Part shown: piece by piece, positions 1 through 5,566 of the stretch
Numbering within the stretch: position 1 is the stretch's first letter
Layout of the letters: the number at the start of each line of letters is the position of its first letter
DNA from: Chloroflexi bacterium UBA4733
GTDB lineage: Bacteria > Chloroflexota > UBA4733
Reading direction: 5' to 3'
Length of the DNA stretch: 5,824 bases
Assembly (NCBI GenBank): GCA_002404055.1
Contig: DHIZ01000093.1
Coordinates: 1-5,824, forward strand
The notes under the pieces: model-generated
What the model was told of the DNA's origin: nothing
Database searches by the model: none
What the model saw: the letters and a program-made list of their open reading frames with translations, nothing else
Translations under genes and position numbers: made by a program

Positions 1-90
1 GACCAGCGCCACTGCGCCGTTGAATAGCCGGGTGCCCGCCAGCGCTATACGCGCATAGTCCTGCGTTCGGGATAACTGTAGAAGTTCCAT
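1..90 (-). CDS. 5' end of an unrecognised minus-strand gene (partial)
   Basis: An open frame begins at the ATG complementary to 88-90 and runs without a stop to the window edge, giving 30 residues that begin MELLQLSRTQDYARIALAGT. A ribosome binding site (GGGGAG on the minus strand, 99-104) lies 8 bases upstream, which supports this start. After about ten polar residues the sequence becomes mildly hydrophobic (ARIALAGTRLFNGAVALV), as at the start of a first membrane helix, so a small membrane protein is possible. The fragment is too short to assign a family. Only about 37 bases separate its start from the stop of the broken kinase upstream on the same strand, so its original promoter may have been lost or replaced at the junction near 140. 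Confidence 0.5.
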   Translation of the reverse strand, partial: MELLQLSRTQDYARIALAGTRLFNGAVALV

Positions 91-98
91 GCCAGTTT

Positions 99-104
99 CT
101 CCCC
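99..104 (-). promoter_or_regulatory. Ribosome binding site of the partial left-edge gene
   Basis: The minus strand reads GGGGAG eight bases before the ATG at 90-88. This spacing is what selects that ATG as the start. Confidence 0.5.
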
Positions 105-127
105 ATTGTTTAGGCGTCACCTCTCCT

Positions 128-1480
128 CTACCATACGCTATGGGAGACGAGGGAGACAAATTCGCTCTTCGCTCGGTCGGCGGCGTGCTCCCGCGTGACG
201 TCCCGGAAGGCAAACAGACGTCCCAGCAGTTCGCCGTCTGTCGCCAGCGCCGGTACGGAGTAGAACGCCAACTCCCGCTCTTGCGGCCAGCGCTGGCGGA
301 TATCCTGCATCACCTGCCGGCTCGGGTCGGTGACGAGTTCGGTCAGGGTCTGCAGCATCGCGGGATCCTCGAAGACCCGTTCCACCTCTGGCTGCAGCTC
401 AGCGAGCGTTCGTCCAATGAGTGTGCCCACCGGTAGTCCCAACAGGTCCTCAACCCGCTGATTGGCGATCAACATCCGGCCGTCCGGGGCCAGCAGCCCC
501 ATCGCCTCCTCCGTAGCGTCGAGGACGGCGCGCGTCTCGCTGCGGGCCACATTGGCCGCGCGGAACTGCGCCGCGAGGCTCGCTTGCTGCTCTTGCAACG
601 CCGCCATGGTGTGCTGGCGCTGGGTGATATCCCGGTTAATTTCCAGGTACGCCAGCGGCTGGCCGTGGGCATCACGCTGTAACGCCCACCGGCTCTCCAC
701 CACCAGACGTGTTCCATCGCGCCTGATCTGCGCGACTTCGCCCTCCCAGCGGTCGGATGCTGCGAGCGCAGCCTCGATCTCCTGGAATGGGCAGGGGAAC
801 TGGCTGTGGAGCAGCGTGTGGATCGGAACGCCACCGGCCTCGTCCTCCGTCCACCCATACATGGCGACGGCCCCCGGGTTCCAGTAGGTAGTCACGTCAT
901 CACTCACCCGGCGGACCAGGATAGCGTCGTAGGCGAGGCGCAAGAGGTCAGCCTGGCTCTGTAAGACCGTTGTCTGCGCGACGAGTTGTCGCCTCCGCTC
1001 GTCCGCCAGTTGCGCGTTCCGGACGACTGCCAACACGCCGGGCATGAGGAGTGGCAAGGCGATCGCGATGGCGACCGCCGCTACAGTCGACACGACGGTG
1101 AGCGCGATGTCCACCCATCGCACGTACGACTGCACACCCCACGTATCAAGAAAACGTATGACCGCCCGGATGCTGACCAGCGCCCCAACGACAAGATACA
1201 GCCAGCCGAAGGGTAAGGTGCCGCGAGACCGCGCCACCATGTACAGCAGGGTCGCAAAGATAGCGAGATAGGCGAGCGCGACGATCAGGCTCGAAACATT
1301 ATCGACCAGAACCTCGAGGGAAGGGCCGACGACGAGCCGCGGCAAGGCGGCGCTTCCAGCGCAATGGATGGTGAGCCAGCACGGCACAGTGGGCGCCTTT
1401 CTCAGATCCGGTAAAGGCATACACCATGGTAGCCCATGCTCCGGTCCTGGCGACGGCACTCCAATGGGCCACTGACACAA
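128..1480 (-). pseudogene. Membrane PAS-domain histidine kinase, sensor half only, cut at the phospho-acceptor histidine
   Basis: Hybrid-type sensor kinases of this kind detect a signal through PAS domains and autophosphorylate a histidine. The 450-residue frame has three predicted membrane helices (about residues 64-83, 89-111 and 122-154), a PAS domain (about 175-287) ending in the usual INRDITQRQ, a coiled-coil linker (287-313) and a second PAS domain (315-432) ending in FAFRDVTREH. It then enters the dimerisation helix as KSEFVSLVSH, the standard H-box lead-in. Where family members continue with ELRTPL, this frame reads SVW and stops, so the rest of the HisKA domain and the whole ATPase domain are missing. 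The product could not autophosphorylate. The true start is uncertain: residues 1-56 show no domain and no good ribosome binding site, and no ATG or GTG lies just before the first helix, so part of this leader may be foreign. Family assignment is firm; pseudogene status is inferred from the missing catalytic half. Confidence 0.85.
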
Positions 1481-1490
1481 CGATGCGGGT

Positions 1491-1823
1491 GTGGTCTACT
1501 ACGTTGTAGCCCCGCTTGATGCAAGAAAGGTGCTACCACGCCTTATCAACGTCTCCGTCGTGGCAAAGGGTGGCGACCTACGGGTGGACGTGCGCGATAC
1601 GGGGATCGGGTTGACTCCAGAAGAACAAGCGCGCATCTTCACCCGGTTCTACCGGGCGGATAACCGCACAACGCGCGAGGTGGGGGGAACCGGATTGGGA
1701 CTCGCCATCACGCGCGCTTTGGTGGAGCGCCACGGGGGTACGATCACCGTCACCAGTGTGGCAGGGAAAGGCAGCACCTTCTCGGTCGCCCTGCCGTGTA
1801 ACGCAGCGCCAATCTCAGGATAG
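1491..1823 (+). pseudogene. C-terminal half of a histidine kinase ATPase domain
   Basis: This 110-residue frame carries the end of a HATPase_c (GHKL) fold: the G1 box DTGIG (residues 36-40), the F box with FTRFYRA (50-56), the G2 box GGTGLGLAI (65-73) and the closing strands around HGGTITVTSVAGKGSTFSV. The N box (an Asn followed by A-x-K-Y-S), the HisKA domain and any sensor are absent, so it cannot bind ATP properly or act alone. Clear similarity starts at about 1550; the preceding residues DARKVLPRLIN only loosely resemble the helix before the N box and may be a coincidence or the edge of an internal deletion. The nominal GTG start at 1491 has no ribosome binding site. It lies just 10 bases from the start of the minus-strand kinase half, pointing the other way, which suggests both came from one gene split by an inversion. 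Confidence 0.8.
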
Positions 1824-1838
1824 CCTTCCTGGGAAGGC
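1823..1838. repeat. Short perfect inverted repeat after the kinase fragment
   Basis: GCCTTCC and GGAAGGC face each other across two bases, which would fold as a six-pair stem with a four-base loop directly after the TAG stop at 1821-1823. The position suits a transcription terminator for the ancestral plus-strand kinase gene, but no T run follows on either strand, so an intrinsic terminator is not demonstrated. Confidence 0.35.
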
Positions 1839-1921
1839 AACCGCTGTCCCTCCGGCAGCCTTCAATGTGCGATTGGGGCCAGGAGGTACATTCGGCCAGC
1901 ATGCCGGATCGTTCGAGCGCC

Positions 1922-1926
1922 AGGAG
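1922..1926 (+). promoter_or_regulatory. Ribosome binding site of the FMN-binding pseudogene
   Basis: AGGAG lies eight bases before the GTG at 1935-1937, inside the purine-rich stretch AGGAGAGGA. It is the best reason to place the original start of the FMN-binding gene at 1935. Confidence 0.45.
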
Positions 1927-1934
1927 AGGATAGC

Positions 1935-2251
1935 GTGGTGGTCGGCGGCGCTTCCGCCGGGGGTGGCTATCTGCTGGGTGCCGTCATCCCCCAACTGTTG
2001 GGTATACAGCCGTGATTCCTCGGACCACCGCGAGAAGGTGGAACTTAGAGGGGTGTCAGGTCACGGCGGTGATTGCCGGGGGGCGGATCGTCGGCGCGGC
2101 CATTGCCAATTGCGGCATGCAGTTCCCTTGCTCCGTCATCGCCATGTTGCCCGGTCAGGTGTTGGCCCGCCAGAGCACTGCCGTCGATCTGGTGTCGGCC
2201 GCCACGCTGAGTTCGACCGCCTATCGATCCGCCGTGCAGCACGCGCTCCTG
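1935..2251 (+). pseudogene. FMN-binding domain protein, frameshifted and without its 3' end
   Basis: FMN_bind proteins are small exported or membrane-anchored redox proteins that hold flavin, in some members covalently on a threonine of an (S/T)GAT-type motif. From GTG 1935 the first frame gives 26 residues with a glycine-rich hydrophobic segment ending YLLGAVIPQLLGIQP, like the N-terminal anchor of such proteins, then hits TGA at 2013-2015. The domain itself continues in a different frame from about 2012: CQVTAVIAGGRIVGAAI, then PCSVIAMLPGQVLARQS, then VDLVSAATLSSTAYRSAVQ, which fits the end of the family. The usual DGxYxG start of the domain is not visible, so a small deletion probably accompanies the frameshift. 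The flavin motif reads SAAT rather than SGAT, with the threonine kept. No stop of its own follows; the frame runs into the antisense of the phosphatase until 2617. Family call is from motif recall, moderately sure. Confidence 0.6.
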
Positions 2252-2623
2252 GAGTTGGAGGAGACTCTCGCCGCCCGGTGGCGCCACTCCCGCTTTGTCG
2301 CTCGCGCGCTGGCGCCAGAGGTCCGGGTACCGCGCCTTGACCTCGGCTCGGGTCAGCCCTTCCCAGGCCCCATACTGCACCTCACGCCAGGCCGGGTCGC
2401 GGACGATCGGGATATCCCGGCCTGTCATCGCCAATTCGGCCGTCCGCCAGGCGCGCTCCAGGTCACTCGTGTAGACAATATCAATGGGCGCAGCGGCAAG
2501 GCGCTGACCAAGGCAGCGCGCCTCCCGCTCTCCCTGTGTCGTCATTCCGGAGTCGCCTTGGCCTTGATATCGGCGTTCCAGGTTCCATGCCGTCTGCCCA
2601 TGGCGGCTCAGCCATAACTGCAC
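2045..2623 (-). pseudogene. Histidine phosphatase (phosphoglycerate-mutase-like), C-terminus replaced
   Basis: This family removes phosphate from small phosphorylated substrates through a phosphohistidine; members near sugar-nucleotide genes or cobalamin genes are common, but the substrate cannot be told here. The start is the GTG complementary to 2621-2623, with GAGGAG seven bases upstream, giving [14 protein letters not shown]. The RHG motif holds the nucleophile His8; YTSDLERAWRTAE (51-63) and the acidic donor Glu81 in REVQYGAWEG follow the family pattern, and PPGGES (115-120) also fits. After about residue 130 (LQERVL) similarity ends: the last roughly 62 residues of the open frame are simply the antisense of the FMN-binding gene. 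The second catalytic histidine (SHGG-type motif) and the final strands, about 70 residues in relatives, are missing, so activity is unlikely. The gene starts inside the 3' end of the dehydrogenase gene, a 16-base overlap that points to one transcript. Confidence 0.75.
2231..2256. other. Tail-to-tail junction of two truncated genes
   Basis: Plus-strand FMN-binding similarity runs up to about 2251 (AVQHALL) and minus-strand phosphatase similarity runs down to about 2239 (LQERVL). The two families meet within these bases, each losing its 3' end. A deletion between two convergent genes would leave exactly this arrangement. No transposon end is visible here. Confidence 0.6.
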
Positions 2624-4032
2624 GTACCATCTCCTCGTGCGATCTCGCCAGCGGCAATGGTCAGGGTGCATCCGTCCGGCTCTCCCGCCCCTCCACCGCT
2701 CCCGACGTCGAAGCGAGTTGGCTCGGCGCTGCCGCGTCCGATCCCCTCGTAGCGGAAGCCTGCGGCGCGCACGCGCTCCGGGTCGTACATGTTGCGCCCA
2801 TCCAGCAGAATCGGACGGCGCATAGCGCTGCGTAGGCGAGGCAAGTCCAGTTGTTTGAACTCGTTCCATTCCGTGACGAGCACCATCGCGTCACACTCCT
2901 CCGCCAGCGCGTAGGCATCGGCCGCCAGCTGCAGCTCCGGCAGGAGCGCGGCGGCAGCCGGCATCCCCACCGGGTCGTAGCCGGCGACGCTGGCGCCTTC
3001 GGCCAGCAGCAGACGAGCAATGTCCAAAGAAGGCGCGTCGCGCAGGTCGTCCGTATTCGGCTTAAAGGTGAGACCGAGCAACCCGACGCGCATGCCGGCG
3101 AGACTGCCGATGAGGTGGCGCAGCTTGCTCACGATCAGCCGGCGCTGGTCGGCGTTGATCTCCAGCACGGCGCGCAAGAGCTGGGGGTGCAGGCCGGCCG
3201 CGTCGGCCATGTGCGCCAGCGCACGCAGGTCCTTGGGAAAGCAGGAACCGCCAAAGCCGAGGCCGGCGTTGAGGAAGGCCGGACCGATGCGCCGGTCGTA
3301 TCCCATGCCAAGGGTGACCTGTGTCACGTCGGCGCCGAGCCGCTCACAGATGCCGGCCACCTCGTTGACGAAGCTGATGCGCGTGGCGAGAAAGGCGTTG
3401 GAGGCGTACTTGATCATCTCGGCGGTACGCAAGTCGGTGATGATGATCGGGGCGCGCGTGCCCAGGTAGAGCCCGGCGACGGCTTCGGCGGCGGCGCGAT
3501 CGGTCGAGCCGAGCACGACGCGGTCGGGCTGCAGGAAGTCGGCGATCGCGTTGCCCTCGCGCAGGAACTCCGGGTTGGAGACGACCGCGAACTGGGCGCC
3601 GGCCGGGACATGGGCGGCAAGGATGCCCGCTACCCAATCGCCCGTGCCAATCGGCACAGTGCTCTTGTTGATGATGATCGAGCGCCGGCCGGAGGGCAAG
3701 TGCCGGGCGAGTTCCGTGGCGGCTGCCTGCACGAACGACAGGTCCGCGCCGTCGCCCTCGGCCGTCGTCGGCGTGGCCACGGCAATAAAAATGAACTCAG
3801 CCCCGGCTATGGCCTGGGCATAGGAGGTGGTCGCGCTGAAGCGGCCGGCAGCCACGTTGCGCGCCAGCAACTCGCCCAGCCCCGGCTCGAAGATCGGCAA
3901 CTCGCCGGCTTGCAGGCGCTCAATGCGCCCACGGTCAATATCCAGGACCGTCACCTGGTTGCCGAGGTCGGCGAGACAGATCCCCGTCGTCAATCCCACG
4001 TAACCGGCGCCAATCACGCAAATGTGTCGCAT
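2608..4032 (-). CDS. ugd: UDP-glucose 6-dehydrogenase
   Basis: The enzyme oxidises UDP-glucose twice with NAD+ to UDP-glucuronate in the cytoplasm, supplying precursors for capsule, exopolysaccharide or glycan synthesis. The 474-residue protein shows the N-terminal Rossmann motif GAGYVG (8-13), [10 protein letters not shown] (121-130), NPEFLREG (153-160) with Glu155, the lysine in [10 protein letters not shown] (Lys208), the catalytic loop FGGSCFPKD with Cys264 and Asp268, and the C-terminal UDP-binding domain with [15 protein letters not shown] (321-335) and DGRNMYDP (411-418). The start is ATG at 4032-4030, because an AAGGAGAGGAG box sits just upstream; an in-frame ATG at 4056 would place that box inside the gene. 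Relatives normally end shortly after the GIGR-type motif (here 430-433); this one has about 40 further glycine-rich residues with no domain, the last of which overlap the phosphatase start. Close relatives using other UDP-sugars exist, but the catalytic loop fits UDP-glucose enzymes best. Confidence 0.95.
   Translation of the reverse strand: MRHICVIGAGYVGLTTGICLADLGNQVTVLDIDRGRIERLQAGELPIFEPGLGELLARNVAAGRFSATTSYAQAIAGAEFIFIAVATPTTAEGDGADLSFVQAAATELARHLPSGRRSIIINKSTVPIGTGDWVAGILAAHVPAGAQFAVVSNPEFLREGNAIADFLQPDRVVLGSTDRAAAEAVAGLYLGTRAPIIITDLRTAEMIKYASNAFLATRISFVNEVAGICERLGADVTQVTLGMGYDRRIGPAFLNAGLGFGGSCFPKDLRALAHMADAAGLHPQLLRAVLEINADQRRLIVSKLRHLIGSLAGMRVGLLGLTFKPNTDDLRDAPSLDIARLLLAEGASVAGYDPVGMPAAAALLPELQLAADAYALAEECDAMVLVTEWNEFKQLDLPRLRSAMRRPILLDGRNMYDPERVRAAGFRYEGIGRGSAEPTRFDVGSGGGAGEPDGCTLTIAAGEIARGDGTCSYG
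2631..2636 (-). promoter_or_regulatory. Ribosome binding site of the phosphatase, inside the dehydrogenase gene
   Basis: GAGGAG on the minus strand lies seven bases before the GTG start at 2623 and within the last codons of the dehydrogenase. It decides the phosphatase start in favour of this GTG over longer in-frame alternatives, and indicates translational coupling. Confidence 0.6.
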
Positions 4033-4039
4033 CGCTGTG

Positions 4040-4050
4040 CTCCTCTCCTT
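4040..4050 (-). promoter_or_regulatory. Ribosome binding site of the dehydrogenase
   Basis: The minus strand reads AAGGAGAGGAG, ending seven bases before the ATG at 4032. It fixes the start there and excludes the upstream in-frame ATG at 4056. Confidence 0.7.
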
Positions 4051-4235
4051 GTCCATCTACTCAGAATACTCGGACCCTTGTAGCCGCCGCTGCACGACAC
4101 CCCTTCGGCGCGCAGAGCCTTGATAAACTCCTTGACGTCGTCACTGGAACGAAGCGTAGCCTGGTCACGTTGGGATGCGCGTGGCGGAAGCTTGGGATTT
4201 CGTTCGCGCGGCCGAGATACCGGCAACCCTCCCGT
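4051..4235. other. Gap between response regulator and dehydrogenase genes
   Basis: This 185-base stretch holds the aminotransferase-like remnant and should contain the promoter of the dehydrogenase operon, unless that is read through from the regulator. I see no clear -35/-10 pair. A short GCCG/CGGC inverted repeat around 4212-4225 follows the regulator stop but has no T run, so no terminator is claimed. Confidence 0.4.
4066..4160 (-). pseudogene. Remnant resembling a DegT/DnrJ/EryC1 sugar aminotransferase C-terminal region
   Basis: One minus-strand frame in the gap between the response regulator and the dehydrogenase reads SSDDVKEFIKALRAEGVSC followed by SGGYKGPSIL. In PLP-dependent sugar aminotransferases of the DegT/DnrJ/EryC1/StrS group, a stretch of this kind (a residue-rich helix ending in LRAEGV, then a small-residue turn and GY-x-G-x-P-I) comes near the C-terminus. 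No start, PLP lysine or other domain is present, so this would be a scrap of at most 30 residues. The link to a UDP-sugar dehydrogenase makes a sugar-modifying enzyme plausible here. The frame upstream (to about 4226) is unrelated in composition. It could be chance similarity; a protein search of the 30 residues would settle it. Confidence 0.4.
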
Positions 4236-4955
4236 TTACTCCTGATTGGTCGGCCCGAGCACCGGCAAGACGAGACGGTAGCCCATGCCGTGGACCGTCT
4301 GGATCAGCGTCGGGTGCATGGGATCTTCCTCAATCTTCTGGCGTAGGCGGCTGACGGTGGGTTTCAAGAGTTCGACGGCGTCACGATACTCGAACCCCCA
4401 ACCGGCGCTCAGCAGTTGGCCGTGGGAGAGCAGCAGGCCAGCATGCTCCAGCAGATGCTCCAAAACTCGGAATTCCGTCGGCGTGAGGGCGATCGGCTGG
4501 CCCCGCCGCGCCACGGTGTGCGCGCCGATATCGACGACCAGCGTGCCAACCCGGTAGATCGTCTGGCGTTTCCCCTGGTTGGCGGGTGGCATGTCGGCCC
4601 GACGCAGGGCGGCGCGAATGCGCGCCTGGAGCTCCAGGAAGCCGAACGGTTTGGTCAGGTAGTCATCCGCCCCCAGGTCCAGTCCGCGCGCTTTGTCCCG
4701 CTCCCCGTCGTGTGCCGTCAGCATAATCACCGGCACGTCGGAGACTTCCCGGATGAGGCGGCAGGTCTCCCAGCCGTCGAGCTTGGGGAGACTGATGTCC
4801 AGGAGCACGAGCACCGGTTGTTCCCGCTCCAAAAGCTGTAACCCGGCGATACCATGGAGCGCCGAGACGAAGCGGTAGCCGGCTTTCGTCAGACTGAGGT
4901 CGGTCAGGCGTAACAGGGCCGGGTCATCGTCGATCATCAGAATCGTCGCGCTCAT
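4236..4955 (-). CDS. OmpR/PhoB-family response regulator
   Basis: This is a cytoplasmic transcription factor switched on by phosphate from a partner histidine kinase. The 239-residue protein has a complete receiver domain (1-120): acidic pocket Asp9-Asp10-Asp11, phospho-acceptor Asp53 in VLLDISLPKLDGWE, the switch threonine Thr80 in VIMLTAHD and Lys102 in DDYLTKPFG. A winged-helix DNA-binding domain follows (about 135-235), with the family signatures IALTPTEFRVLEHLLEHAG, the recognition-helix segment LKPTVSRLRQKIEEDP and the wing TVHGMGYRL. Length and layout are typical of PhoB/KdpE-like regulators. The ATG at 4955 is supported by GGGAGGA six bases upstream (4962-4968). It overlaps the kinase stop as ATGA, so the two were made from one message. 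Because the kinase is broken, the regulator may now be an orphan, read from a promoter in or beyond the insertion sequence or phosphorylated by another kinase. Its target genes cannot be told from the sequence. Confidence 0.92.
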   Translation of the reverse strand: MSATILMIDDDPALLRLTDLSLTKAGYRFVSALHGIAGLQLLEREQPVLVLLDISLPKLDGWETCRLIREVSDVPVIMLTAHDGERDKARGLDLGADDYLTKPFGFLELQARIRAALRRADMPPANQGKRQTIYRVGTLVVDIGAHTVARRGQPIALTPTEFRVLEHLLEHAGLLLSHGQLLSAGWGFEYRDAVELLKPTVSRLRQKIEEDPMHPTLIQTVHGMGYRLVLPVLGPTNQE

Positions 4956-5566
4956 CTTGTGTCCTCCCGTGGCGCAGCCGCCTCGGCGCCTGGTGGGATG
5001 GGATCGTCCTGCGCCGCCCATAACGTGAACAGAAAGCAGGCGCCGTCGCCCTGGTTTTCCGCCCAGATCTCGCCCTGCTGTGCCCGGATGATTTCCCGGG
5101 CAATGTAGAGACCCAGGCCGTAGCCGCGCGTCCATTCCGACGAGGACCGAATGCCGCGCGAGAAACGATCAAAGATGGGCTCCAGCAACGCTGCCGGAAT
5201 CCCTGGTCCATGATCGATCACGCGCACCAGCACGTGATCGGGGTTCCCGGCCTCCTCGACCGAAACGTCGATGGCTCCGCCGGCCGGGCTGTACTTGCGC
5301 GCGTTCTCCAGAAGGTTGCGCACCACGATCTCCAGGAGGTCGGGATCCGCCCAGACCAGGGGCTCGTCTGGTCCGCCGTGGAGTTGGAGCGGGCGCACGT
5401 CGGCGCTCCACTCCAGGCGCATCACCTCCAGCAGGCTACCCAGAAACGGCACGAGGGCCAGTGGTTTCAGATGGACCTGTAAGTGACCGGCCTCGACGCG
5501 CGTGAGTTGCAGGACCTCCTCCACGACGGTGCGCAGCCGGCGGGTTTGATGGTTGAGAATGTTCCT
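4952..5566 (-). pseudogene. Sensor histidine kinase, catalytic half only, cut by an insertion sequence
   Basis: The frame opens right after a TAG (5567-5569) with NILNHQTRRLRTVV, matching the second helix of a HisKA domain, and continues with LQLTRVEAGHLQ and a full ATPase domain. Counting from the GTG at 5524, the N box is RNLLENARKYSP (69-80), G1 is DHGPG (104-108), the F box is IFDRFSRG (117-124) and G2 is GYGLGL (134-139). All ATP-binding boxes are intact. The H-box histidine, the first HisKA helix and any sensor domain are missing, and the GTG has no ribosome binding site, so a working kinase cannot be made from what is here. The stop TGA overlaps the regulator ATG by four bases, identifying this as the cognate kinase. 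Its N-terminal part may lie beyond the insertion sequence, outside the window. Confidence 0.85.
4962..4968 (-). promoter_or_regulatory. Ribosome binding site of the response regulator, inside the kinase gene
   Basis: GGGAGGA on the minus strand lies six bases before the regulator ATG and within the last codons of the kinase. It would allow the regulator to be translated from any transcript that covers the site, even with the kinase broken. Confidence 0.65.

Noticed and set aside
462..887. Plus-strand open frame of 141 codons across the PAS region
   Set aside because: Antisense of the two PAS domains, low-complexity Ser/Ala/Arg composition, no motif.
1485..1520. CTAC/GTAG inverted repeat near the 5' end of the ATPase fragment as a recombination site
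   Set aside because: Arms of four bases are expected by chance and no matching partner is visible at the left breakpoint.
1823..1838. Rho-independent terminator
   Set aside because: The hairpin is perfect but short and no T tract follows on either strand; kept only as an inverted repeat.
2624..2869. N-terminal extension of the phosphatase up to 2869
   Set aside because: The extra residues are Arg-rich out-of-frame translation of the dehydrogenase end; the GTG at 2623 with GAGGAG upstream is far better.
4032..4056. Earlier dehydrogenase start at ATG 4056
   Set aside because: It would put the AAGGAGAGGAG box inside the gene, and the Rossmann fold begins directly at the ATG at 4032.
2851..4083. 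A 410-codon open frame on the plus strand
   Set aside because: It lies wholly antisense to the well-supported dehydrogenase, has no recognisable motif, and long antisense frames are expected in GC-rich coding sequence.
4416..4841. Plus-strand open frame of 141 codons
   Set aside because: Antisense shadow of the response regulator; no domain pattern.
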